A stretch of DNA of 64,000 nt. Origin: Myxococcus stipitatus DSM 14675 (GTDB taxonomy: Bacteria; Myxococcota; Myxococcia; Myxococcales; Myxococcaceae). The stretch is from NCBI RefSeq assembly GCF_000331735.1, contig NC_020126.1, forward strand, positions 1,054,001 to 1,118,000, in the 5' to 3' direction. Both the position numbers and the translations under genes were made by a program. Below, piece after piece: positions 41,645-48,904 of this stretch; within the stretch, counting starts at the first letter, position 1, and each line of letters begins with the position of its first letter. The notes under the pieces were generated by a model, which was not told the origin of the DNA, ran no database searches, and saw nothing but the letters and a program-made list of their open reading frames with translations.

Positions 41645-43126
41645 GTGAGCGGAGAGCTCCAGGTGGGGGGGGAGTTGCGGGAAGGCGCCCTGCTGGGGAG
41701 CTACCAGTTGGAGACGCTGCTGGGCGAAGGCTCCATGGGCCGCGTCTTCCAGGCGCGACATGCGCGGCTGGGCCGCCAGGTGGCGCTGAAGGTGCTCAAG
41801 CCGGAGCACGCGCGGGACAGCGGCTTCGTGCAGCGCTTCTTCCAGGAAGCCCGCACGGTGAATCAAATCAACCACGAGCACATCGTGGAGATCTTCGACT
41901 TCGTGGACGAGGGCGAGGGCGGCCACGTCTACTGTGTCATGGAGCTCCTGCGGGGACGGGGCCTGGGCGAGCTGCTCAAGCAGGAGCCGCTGTCGCTCGC
42001 GCGCGTGCAGCGCATCGCCGCGCAGGTGTGCGCGGCGCTGGGCGCGGCCCACCTGGTGGGCGTGGTGCACCGGGACATCAAGCCGGACAACCTCTTCCTC
42101 ACGCAGCGCTCGGGGCAGTCGGACTTCGTGAAGGTGCTGGACTTCGGCGTCGCCAAGCACATGGCCGCCGAGGGCGCTCACACCGGCACGCTGGACGGCA
42201 CCATCGTCGGCACGCCGGCGTACATGTCCCCGGAGCAGGCGGCGGGGCTGCCGGTGGATGCGCGCTCGGACATCTACGCGGTGGGCAACATCCTGTACGA
42301 GATGCTCACCGGGCATCCGCCCTTCCGGGTGGAGGCCTTCGGGCAGCTGGTGGTGCACATCATCACCCAGCCGCCTCCGCCGCTGCCCTCGCACCTGCCG
42401 TCGGGTGAGCCCTTGCCGGCCGCGCTCGCGGAGCTGGTGATGCGGTGCCTGGCCAAGGACCCGGAGGGCCGTCCGCAGTCGCTCGCGGAGGTGATGACGG
42501 GGCTGTTGCTCGTCCCCGTGCAGTCGCCCGCGGCGCTGGAGGCGTCGGAGCGGCCCACGAAGAAGCTCCCCTCGGTGGCGGGGGTGATGGGGCGCCGTCG
42601 CCTGGCGATGGTGTCCGCGGGGGGCGTGGCGACGCTGCTCCTGGCGGCGATGGTGTGGGCGGCGGCGCGCTCGTCGACCGCGCCCTTGGCGGAGCCGGAG
42701 GCCCTCTCCGTCGTGGCGCCGGGCCAGCTGGCGGAGGCCGTGGCGCAGGTGGTGCCGCTGGAGGCGCAGAAGCCCACGGCGCCTCCCGTCACGCTCACGG
42801 TGCGCTCCTTCCCGGAGGGCGCGAAGGTGGTGCGCGCGGACACGGGTGAGGAGCTGGGACTCACCCCGCTGGTGCGGGAGCTGCCGCGCCGCGAGGTGCC
42901 GTTGGATTTGCGCGTGGAGCTGTCGGGGTATGTGCCGTTGAAGCGTTCGGTGAACCTGAACGCGCACACGGAGCTGGACCTGCCGCTGGTCAAGTCGCTC
43001 ACGGCGCCCAAGCCGAAGGCGAAGGCCACCGAGAAGAAGGCCACCCGGAGCGAGGCCCCGTCGCGCAAGGCCGCACCGCGCAAGGCGGCGGTCCGCTCGG
43101 CGAGCGCGGAGCCCGCGACGCGCTGA
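41645..43126 (+). CDS. Hanks-type Ser/Thr protein kinase with extracytoplasmic PEGA domain
   Basis: From a GTG at 41645 the product is 493 residues. The kinase domain occupies about 20-285: glycine loop LGEGSMG, Lys49 in VALKV, HRDIKPDN with Asp144, DFG (166-168) and GTPAYMSPEQ. A membrane helix near 308-328 (LAMVSAGGVATLLLAAMVWAA) separates it from a C-terminal part with a PEGA-type beta-segment (VRSFPEGAKVVRADTGEELGLTPLVRELPR) and a Lys/Ala-rich tail. The GTG is preceded by AGGGAGG, a better site than that before the in-frame ATG at 41594, but both are possible. It probably senses an envelope cue through PEGA. Its stop sits in an inverted repeat with the FHA gene. Confidence 0.9.
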   Translation: MSGELQVGGELREGALLGSYQLETLLGEGSMGRVFQARHARLGRQVALKVLKPEHARDSGFVQRFFQEARTVNQINHEHIVEIFDFVDEGEGGHVYCVMELLRGRGLGELLKQEPLSLARVQRIAAQVCAALGAAHLVGVVHRDIKPDNLFLTQRSGQSDFVKVLDFGVAKHMAAEGAHTGTLDGTIVGTPAYMSPEQAAGLPVDARSDIYAVGNILYEMLTGHPPFRVEAFGQLVVHIITQPPPPLPSHLPSGEPLPAALAELVMRCLAKDPEGRPQSLAEVMTGLLLVPVQSPAALEASERPTKKLPSVAGVMGRRRLAMVSAGGVATLLLAAMVWAAARSSTAPLAEPEALSVVAPGQLAEAVAQVVPLEAQKPTAPPVTLTVRSFPEGAKVVRADTGEELGLTPLVRELPRREVPLDLRVELSGYVPLKRSVNLNAHTELDLPLVKSLTAPKPKAKATEKKATRSEAPSRKAAPRKAAVRSASAEPATR

Positions 43127-43148
43127 GCGGAGGACGCGGGTCAGCGCG
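43119..43148. terminator. Inverted repeat spanning the convergent kinase and FHA stops
   Basis: CGCGCTGA (43119-43126) pairs with TCAGCGCG (43141-43148) around a 14-base loop. Each arm contains the stop codon of one of the two convergent genes. Confidence 0.4.
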
Positions 43149-43671
43149 AGATGGCTTGCGCGAGGACCTGTGCGGCGATGCGGGAGATGCGCTCGTCGAA
43201 GCCGTCCGCGTCGTGGAAGGTGAGGCGCACGTCGCCCACCTCCAGCTTGGCGCCGGGGTGCAGGAGGGCTCCGTCCGCGGCGAGCTCCTGTCCGTTCATG
43301 CTCACGGGCCTCGAGTCCGCCACTCGCGCCACATGCCAGCCGTGGTGGGGGCGGGGCGTGAGGATGAGCTGCTCGCGCGACACCGTGGCGTCGTTGACGA
43401 CCAGGGCGTTGTGCGAGGCGCGGCCCAGGCGCATGGGTCCTCGCTCGGCCAGGGCCACCAGTTCGAAGCACATGGCGTCTCCGGCGGGCAGACAGTCCCG
43501 CAGGTCCGAGAGGGGCAGGCGGGTGGCGCCCACGTTCCCCTCCGTCGTCTCGGGGACGTTCCACGCGCCTGCCTCCCACACCAGCCAGGGGTGTGGGTAC
43601 TTGGCGCGAAACTTCTCCTTCAGTGCCATGTGCTGCCTCACCAGCAGCGAGAGCAGCAGTGCGCGAGCCAT
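43141..43671 (-). CDS. FHA domain protein
   Basis: The 176-residue protein carries a C-terminal forkhead-associated domain (about 80-160): MRLGRASHNALVVNDATVSREQLILTPRPHHGWHVARVADSRPVSMNGQEL. Conserved GR, SR and NG residues that surround the phosphothreonine pocket are all present. FHA domains read phosphothreonine marks made by Ser/Thr kinases, and the convergent neighbour is such a kinase, so a functional link is attractive but unproven. The start is uncertain; I chose the ATG at 43671, and an in-frame ATG a little downstream also fits. Gene order is convergent with the kinase and divergent from the frameshifted lipoprotein gene. Confidence 0.82.
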   Translation of the reverse strand: MARALLLSLLVRQHMALKEKFRAKYPHPWLVWEAGAWNVPETTEGNVGATRLPLSDLRDCLPAGDAMCFELVALAERGPMRLGRASHNALVVNDATVSREQLILTPRPHHGWHVARVADSRPVSMNGQELAADGALLHPGAKLEVGDVRLTFHDADGFDERISRIAAQVLAQAISR

Positions 43672-43818
43672 GCGAGACTCATAACCTCTTCGGCGGCGGA
43701 TGGGCGCGAGAAGGTGGGTATCGGTGTCCACGAATGGTCGGAAACCAGCCGGGGAGGCCCACTCGCACCCATGCGGGAGCCTGTAGTACACCCCTGCCCA
43801 CATATGTTGGGAGGTTTC

Positions 43819-44360
43819 ATGCGTCGTCTATTGCTCGCTCCGCTCCTGCTTCTGGTTCCCGCGTGTAAGGGAGAGACCGCGAAGGATGTCACGGCCACGG
43901 TGGTGGGAAAGACCGTGGAAGTGGCGAAGGGCGCGGGGAGCGGGGTGGTGGAGGGGTTCAAGGAGGGCCGCAAGGGCGCGGTGAGCGCGGATGGCTCGCA
44001 GACGCTGTCGACGGGGGAGGAGGTCTACGCCAACACGGAGGTGTCCGTGCTGGAGGCGAAGCCTTCCGAGGCGGGGGGGTGGAGGTGGTGCTGGCGGTGA
44101 CGAACAAGACGCAGCATCCGCTGCACCTGCTGGGGTTGCAGGAGAGTGGTGGGGCACAGTTGCTGGACAAGGATGGTTTCGCCACGCCGCTGCAGGCGCG
44201 TTCGCCGGGGCAGTCGGCGGACTCCATCAAGGTGCCGCCGTCGGTGAAGGTGAAGGCGAGCATCTACTTCGAGGGTGAGGCGGCGAAGGCGCAGAAGGTG
44301 CGGCTGTGGGGACGTGAGTTCCCGGTGGCCACCGTCACCGCCGCGACGCCCAAGCCGTAG
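43819..44360 (+). pseudogene. Lipoprotein gene broken by a G-tract frameshift
   Basis: From the ATG at 43819 (GGGAGG site before it) a lipoprotein signal is read (LLLVPAC, Cys16), followed by KGETAKDVTATVVGKTVEVAKGAGSG and a stretch ending EVSVLEAKPSEAGG. Here a run of seven Gs (44073-44079) shifts to a short dead end. One base later in phase, VEVVLAVTNKTQHPLHLLGLQE continues to ATPKP at 44360. One added G would join both parts into a 180-residue lipoprotein with a C-terminal beta-domain. Either the gene is inactivated or the homopolymer length is a sequence error. Family not recognised. Confidence 0.65.
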
Positions 44361-44396
44361 GCAAAAGGCGGGTTCACTCCAGCCCCTGGAGCCGTG

Positions 44397-45815
44397 ATGC
44401 GCCGTCTGTCCGCCGTCCTGCTGTGGGCCAGTCTGCTGTCCGGCTGTGAGGGGAATGAGGGGCCGCGCTACATGCGGCCTCCTCCATTCACGCAGACGTT
44501 TCCGGATGCGGGCGTGGTTCCGGATGCGGGGCCGGTGAGCTGGGCATGTCAGCGCGCGGCCGTGGTCCATGGCGCGCCCATCTCGTTGCTGGCGGACTTG
44601 CAGCTCGCGATGAGCCGCGCCACGTCATCCGAGGCGCGCACGCAGGCCATCGACCGCTTCGTGGCGGAGGTGGAGGCGAAGGGTGGCTCGCCGCTGGTGA
44701 GTGACGCGAGCGCGGGCCAGCAGCGGGTGGCCTTCTTCGTTCGAGGTGCCGCGGGTCGCGACACGTTCGTGGCGGGGGAGTTCAACGCGTGGTCCCCGAG
44801 CGCGACGCCGCTGACGCAGGTGCGCGACACGGACTTGTTCCTCGCGGAGGTGGTGATTCCGCGCACGGGGCCGCAGCCGTACAAGTGGGTGAAGGGGGGC
44901 TCGTACGTCGAGGACCCCGGGGCGCGGCATGTGGAGTGGGACCGGCTCAACCGCAACAGCGTGGGACAGTTCAACTCGCTGGTGTACCCGGGGGCGCAGG
45001 ACGCGACGAAGGGGCGGCTCACGGCCTGGTACGACGTGCGTGCGACGGTGCTGGGGGATGCGCGGGATGTGTTTGTCTACACGCCGGCGCGTTACGACGG
45101 TCCGGAGTGCCCGGTGTTGCCGGTGCTGTATGTGCAGGATGGCAACGAGAGCCTCACGCGTGAGTCCTTCGTGGACGCGGCGGATGCGTACTACGCGGCG
45201 CGGCCGGAGGACGCGGCGGTGTTGGTCTTCGTGGCGTTGCCGAGTCAGGACGTGCGGCTGGCGCAGTACACGTTTCCTCCGGCGCGAGCACCGGGGTGGC
45301 CCACGCCGCGAGGGGACGAGTACCTGGCGTTCGTGAAGGACGACTTGATGCCGAAGGTGGAGGCGGGCTTCCGGGTGAAGACGGGGGCGGGGGACACGGG
45401 CATCAGTGGTGCGTCACTGGGGGGGCTCATCTCCGTGTACGCGGGGTTCCGATATCCGGAGGAGTTCGGCTTCGTGGGGACGCAGTCCGGGACGATGTTC
45501 TGGCCGCATGACGGCGAAGTGGACCGGGACGACGGCAACGCGATGGTGGTGCGCGCGGGGCAGGAGCCAGTGGTGCCGGTGCGCTTCTACGTGGACCACG
45601 GCTCGCCCGAGTCCGGGTGTACGCGGGACGGAGAGGAAGGCGCTGACGACTGTCAGTCCAACCTCCAGTTCGTGGCCGCGCTGCGCGCGCGGGGTTACTC
45701 GGTGGCCCACGTGAATGAAGTGCGTGGGGGACACGACTGGGCTTTCTGGAAGAAGCGATTGCCGAAGATGCTCTGCGCGTTCCGGAACACGGACCCGCGA
45801 GTGTGTGGGCTCTGA
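44397..45815 (+). CDS. Esterase D/Fes-like lipoprotein with N-terminal E-set domain
   Basis: The 472-residue protein is a predicted lipoprotein (LLSGC, Cys17). A Pro/Asp linker is followed by an early-set/CBM48-like beta-domain (about 100-165: FVAGEFNAWSPSATPLTQV and PYKWVKGGSYVEDP). An alpha/beta-hydrolase of the iron-enterobactin-esterase/esterase D group comes next: PVLYVQDGNE, nucleophile motif GASLGG, and a late His in GGHDWAFW. It likely cleaves ester bonds in a surface substrate; a siderophore ester is only one possibility. The ATG at 44397 directly follows an in-frame GTG and begins the signal peptide. A paralogue without a signal peptide lies at 61962. Confidence 0.88.
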   Translation: MRRLSAVLLWASLLSGCEGNEGPRYMRPPPFTQTFPDAGVVPDAGPVSWACQRAAVVHGAPISLLADLQLAMSRATSSEARTQAIDRFVAEVEAKGGSPLVSDASAGQQRVAFFVRGAAGRDTFVAGEFNAWSPSATPLTQVRDTDLFLAEVVIPRTGPQPYKWVKGGSYVEDPGARHVEWDRLNRNSVGQFNSLVYPGAQDATKGRLTAWYDVRATVLGDARDVFVYTPARYDGPECPVLPVLYVQDGNESLTRESFVDAADAYYAARPEDAAVLVFVALPSQDVRLAQYTFPPARAPGWPTPRGDEYLAFVKDDLMPKVEAGFRVKTGAGDTGISGASLGGLISVYAGFRYPEEFGFVGTQSGTMFWPHDGEVDRDDGNAMVVRAGQEPVVPVRFYVDHGSPESGCTRDGEEGADDCQSNLQFVAALRARGYSVAHVNEVRGGHDWAFWKKRLPKMLCAFRNTDPRVCGL

Positions 45816-45962
45816 GGTTCCCGCTGGCTGCGGAGGGTGCTGCGTAAGGTAGGTCGGCTGCGCCCCTCTGTACGGTGCGGGCAAGTCGGGCCGAATGTCG
45901 GAGTGTCCCTGTAAGGCTGGGATGTGCTCGCGGTGTGGCGGCCACTGGCTGGGGGGCATTCC

Positions 45963-47297
45963 ATGTTGCTTCGTTGGGCAGCAATGCTGCTCTTCCTTGC
46001 GGTGTCCACCGGCTGCGCGACGAGTCGAGTCGTGCGACTGGAGACGGGACGTGAGTCCTTCGTCGTCACGCCCCGGGAAGAGCCGGGTGCGGAGGTGTCG
46101 GCGGCGGAACTCGATGACGATGAGTTCGCCGAGGCCCTCGCGGAGTTGGGCCGGGACGTGCGGCCGCTTCACAATCCCATGCAGTGGGCGCGCGAGCTCT
46201 TCGGCGTGCCTTCTCGCAGCGGGGTGTTCGGCTATGAGGGCCATCCGGGTCGGCTCATCCCTCAGCGCGCGGACATGGATGGACTTCATCTCCTGGAGTC
46301 CTACTCGGACGACGGCCTGACGAAGGCCTATGGCCAGTGGTGCGAGCGGAAGGACCAACCTGGGGACTGTTTGCGCCTGCTGGGGGAAGGGCCGCTGCTT
46401 GCCAGTGATGGCAAGTACACGTGGGCCTTCGCCATCGCGATGGACTCCGTGTGGGACGAGACGGCCGAGGCGCTGGAGGACATGACGGACCCGGGCGCGG
46501 TCATGGCGACCGTCACCTCGGCCGCGACGATGTACCTCCTGCTGTGGGCACTGCCGGAGCCCTTCTCGAAGGGAGTGGCGGCGACCCTGACGGCGCTGGC
46601 CATCGCCTACCTGGGCGTGGACACGGTGTGGCGCCTGTTGGACGGGTGGCTGACGTTGGTGCGCGAGGTGGAGCGGGCCACGACGTATGCACAGCTCAGC
46701 GCGGCGGGCGAGGCATATGGCGAAGTGCTCGGGGAGAACGCGGCGCGTGTCTTCGTGATGCTGGCCACGGCGGCCGTTGGAAGCACCGTGGGGTTGGCCG
46801 CGAAGGCCTCGAGGCTACCGGGCTCCGCGCAGGCGGCGCTGGCCGTGGAGTCCCAGGCGGGCTTCCAGTTCTCGGCGGCGGGCAGTGTGCGCTCCGTCGC
46901 GGTGGTGGCAGATGGATTCACCATCACGCTCGCGCCCAACGCCCTGGCGATGGCGAGTCAGGGCATGAAGGGTGGGCATCGCCACCATATCGCCACGAAC
47001 AAGAACGACATCTCGTCGCTGCGTGGAGGCCCTTGGACACCGAGGTTTCGGCAGCTCTTCGCGAGGGCGGGAATGACGCTCAAGGACCCTGAGAACATCG
47101 TTGAGGTCGTTGGTCACAAGGGCCCGCATCCTCAGCAATACCACCGACGTGTTCTTGACCGATTGGAGGAAGCCCTGGGGGCGTGTCGGAAGGTGGTAGA
47201 TTGCCGAGAAGCCCTTGCACGAGAGCTACGCAGCCTCGCCAAGGAAGCCCAGACCCCAGGCTCGAAACTCCACAAGCTGCTGACTCAGGGCAAGTGA
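45963..47297 (+). CDS. SitA-like polymorphic toxin lipoprotein with C-terminal AHH-type nuclease
   Basis: The 444-residue protein starts with a lipoprotein signal (VSTGC, Cys18). A conserved N-terminal and middle region contains LLASDGKYTWAFAIAMDSVWDETAEAL, hydrophobic segments near 175-220 and the LLDGWLTLVREVERATTYAQL stretch. I recall this architecture from the SitA toxins that myxobacteria pass between kin by outer-membrane exchange. The last about 105 residues form a nuclease-like domain with HRHH at 339-342 and GHKGPHPQQYH (His385, His389, His394), matching AHH/HNH-type toxins. The gene is followed after 19 bases by an Imm11-family gene. That it kills cells lacking this immunity protein is inference. 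Confidence 0.85.
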   Translation: MLLRWAAMLLFLAVSTGCATSRVVRLETGRESFVVTPREEPGAEVSAAELDDDEFAEALAELGRDVRPLHNPMQWARELFGVPSRSGVFGYEGHPGRLIPQRADMDGLHLLESYSDDGLTKAYGQWCERKDQPGDCLRLLGEGPLLASDGKYTWAFAIAMDSVWDETAEALEDMTDPGAVMATVTSAATMYLLLWALPEPFSKGVAATLTALAIAYLGVDTVWRLLDGWLTLVREVERATTYAQLSAAGEAYGEVLGENAARVFVMLATAAVGSTVGLAAKASRLPGSAQAALAVESQAGFQFSAAGSVRSVAVVADGFTITLAPNALAMASQGMKGGHRHHIATNKNDISSLRGGPWTPRFRQLFARAGMTLKDPENIVEVVGHKGPHPQQYHRRVLDRLEEALGACRKVVDCREALARELRSLAKEAQTPGSKLHKLLTQGK

Positions 47298-47316
47298 GGT
47301 CGCAGAGAAGTCCACC

Positions 47317-47886
47317 ATGCCCACTCGATACTTCAGGCTTGAGGAAGAGGTGCTGGCCGAGAACTGGTACCTGGGGACTCCCTTGGAGCCTCAGGGCCAG
47401 GAGTTGGAGGACATGAGGGAGTTTTCGTCGGGCGAACCCGTGCATGCGCGGAGACGCATGACGATTCCCATCGGTGAGCCCGGACGTCGGCGCGATTTCA
47501 ACATGGCGGGCGCCGGTAGGACCCCCGTCGTCAACATCAAGGTCGCCACCCTCTTCGCGGAGCTGGCGCCTGAGGATGTGCAACTCTTCCCGGTCGACAT
47601 CAAAGGCTGCCCGGATGAGTACCAGATTCTCGTGGCCACCCGACTCATCCGCTGCATCGATGACCAGGCCTCGGAAGAGATACTCCGCTGGAAGCCCGAG
47701 GACGAACGGCCGGACAAGCTCGGCATGTACCGCAGCGTCTACGGCATGCGCATCGACCGGACGAAAGTGGGCGACGCCAAGGTGTTCCGCACCTGGGGTT
47801 GGACCGTCGCCCTCATCGTCTCCGAGGACATCAAAGTCGCCATGGAGCGCGCCCGGGTGACGGGCGCGGAGTTCGAAGAAGTCTGA
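47317..47886 (+). CDS. Imm11/DUF1629-family immunity protein
   Basis: The 189-residue soluble protein has the C-terminal pattern FRTWGWTVALIVSEDIKVAMERARVTGAEFEEV, which is typical of the Imm11 (DUF1629) family of polymorphic-toxin immunity proteins. The middle part (VDIKGCPDEYQILVATRLIRCIDDQAS) also fits. It has no signal peptide, so it would act in the cytoplasm by binding and blocking the toxin nuclease. It lies 19 bases downstream of the SitA-like toxin gene on the same strand, the standard order. The gene converges with the ATP-grasp gene, whose stop is six bases away. Whether its binding is specific to the neighbouring toxin is inferred from position only. Confidence 0.85.
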   Translation: MPTRYFRLEEEVLAENWYLGTPLEPQGQELEDMREFSSGEPVHARRRMTIPIGEPGRRRDFNMAGAGRTPVVNIKVATLFAELAPEDVQLFPVDIKGCPDEYQILVATRLIRCIDDQASEEILRWKPEDERPDKLGMYRSVYGMRIDRTKVGDAKVFRTWGWTVALIVSEDIKVAMERARVTGAEFEEV

Positions 47887-47892
47887 CCGTCC

Positions 47893-48744
47893 TCACAGCT
47901 TCGCGACGATGGCGCGGGCGAGGCGGCGCGGTGCTTCCGGGTCCAGTGACAGGAACAGCGACGGCTCGGTGACCTCCACCTCCTGCAGCCGCGTGACGCC
48001 CGTGTTGTCCGTCGCCACGTCCACTCGCGCGTACAGCAGCGGCCGGTCGATGGCCTCCAGCACGCGCTCGGTGAGCTTCAGCTCCTCGCTGTTGTCCGGC
48101 GTGAAGACCGTGGGCTTCGCGAAACCTCGGGGCGCCGACTGGAGCGTCGGAGGCCGGCGCACCGCGTGGCTGAACGCCCCGTCGATGAAGATGTAGCTGC
48201 GCTCACCCTCCGTCTCGAACGCCTTGAGGTACGGCTGCACCATCAGCTCGCAGCTCGCCGCCAGGTCCGTCACGAGCGACGTGGCCGCGGCCGCCTCCGC
48301 TCGCGGAATGATGTACGTCTTCAGCGCGCCCGCCGACACCGCTGGCTTGAGCACCAGCGACTCCCAACCGAACGACTGCATCAGCGCTTCCAGGTCCAAC
48401 CCGCCGCCCTTCTCCACCCAGACCGTCGGCGTCACCGGAACACCCTTCGCCTCCAGCTCACGCAGGTACAACTTGTGCGTGTTCCACCGCAGCACCTCCG
48501 CGGAGTTGAAGAGCTTCGTGAGCCGGCCCACCTTCTCCGCCCACGCGACGAACGTGTCCCGACGCAGATGACTGTCCCAGACCGTGCGCACCACCGCGGC
48601 CCTCACCTCGCGGAAGTCCACCTCCGGGTCATCCCAGATGACCGGCCGCGCATCGACCCCCAGCTCCGCGAGAGCAGGCAGCAGCGGCGCGTCATACGCG
48701 TCGAGCTGAGGCAGACCGGAGTAGGTGAGAATCGCGACGTCCAT
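47893..48744 (-). CDS. ATP-grasp ligase-like protein
   Basis: The 283-residue protein belongs to the ATP-grasp group related to glutathione synthetase and RimK. Central parts include FGWESLVLKPAVSAGALKTYIIP, with the ATP-binding Lys, then SCELMVQPYLKAFETEGERSYIFIDGAFSHAVRR. The C-terminal metal/ATP-binding strand is VDVATDNTGVTRLQEVEVTEPSLFL, with acidic residues on both sides. Such enzymes form an amide or thioester bond using ATP and a carboxylate. The substrate is unknown. A start at 48744 gives MDVAILTYSGLPQLD, a clean N-terminal domain. The upstream gene on the same strand is a membrane kinase 160 bases away. Confidence 0.85.
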   Translation of the reverse strand: MDVAILTYSGLPQLDAYDAPLLPALAELGVDARPVIWDDPEVDFREVRAAVVRTVWDSHLRRDTFVAWAEKVGRLTKLFNSAEVLRWNTHKLYLRELEAKGVPVTPTVWVEKGGGLDLEALMQSFGWESLVLKPAVSAGALKTYIIPRAEAAAATSLVTDLAASCELMVQPYLKAFETEGERSYIFIDGAFSHAVRRPPTLQSAPRGFAKPTVFTPDNSEELKLTERVLEAIDRPLLYARVDVATDNTGVTRLQEVEVTEPSLFLSLDPEAPRRLARAIVAKL

Positions 48745-48904
48745 GGTGTGGCTCCTGATGAGGCGTGCGCGCCCTAACTAGCGCGAAGCCTCCACCCGCG
48801 CAGGAGTTTCGAGCGCCCAGGACGCCCTCCTCCCCACACGAGACGCCGCAAGCCAGCCCGGTTGTCCGAGAAGCCGACGCCCCCTCACACCAACAGTGCT
48901 GGCC

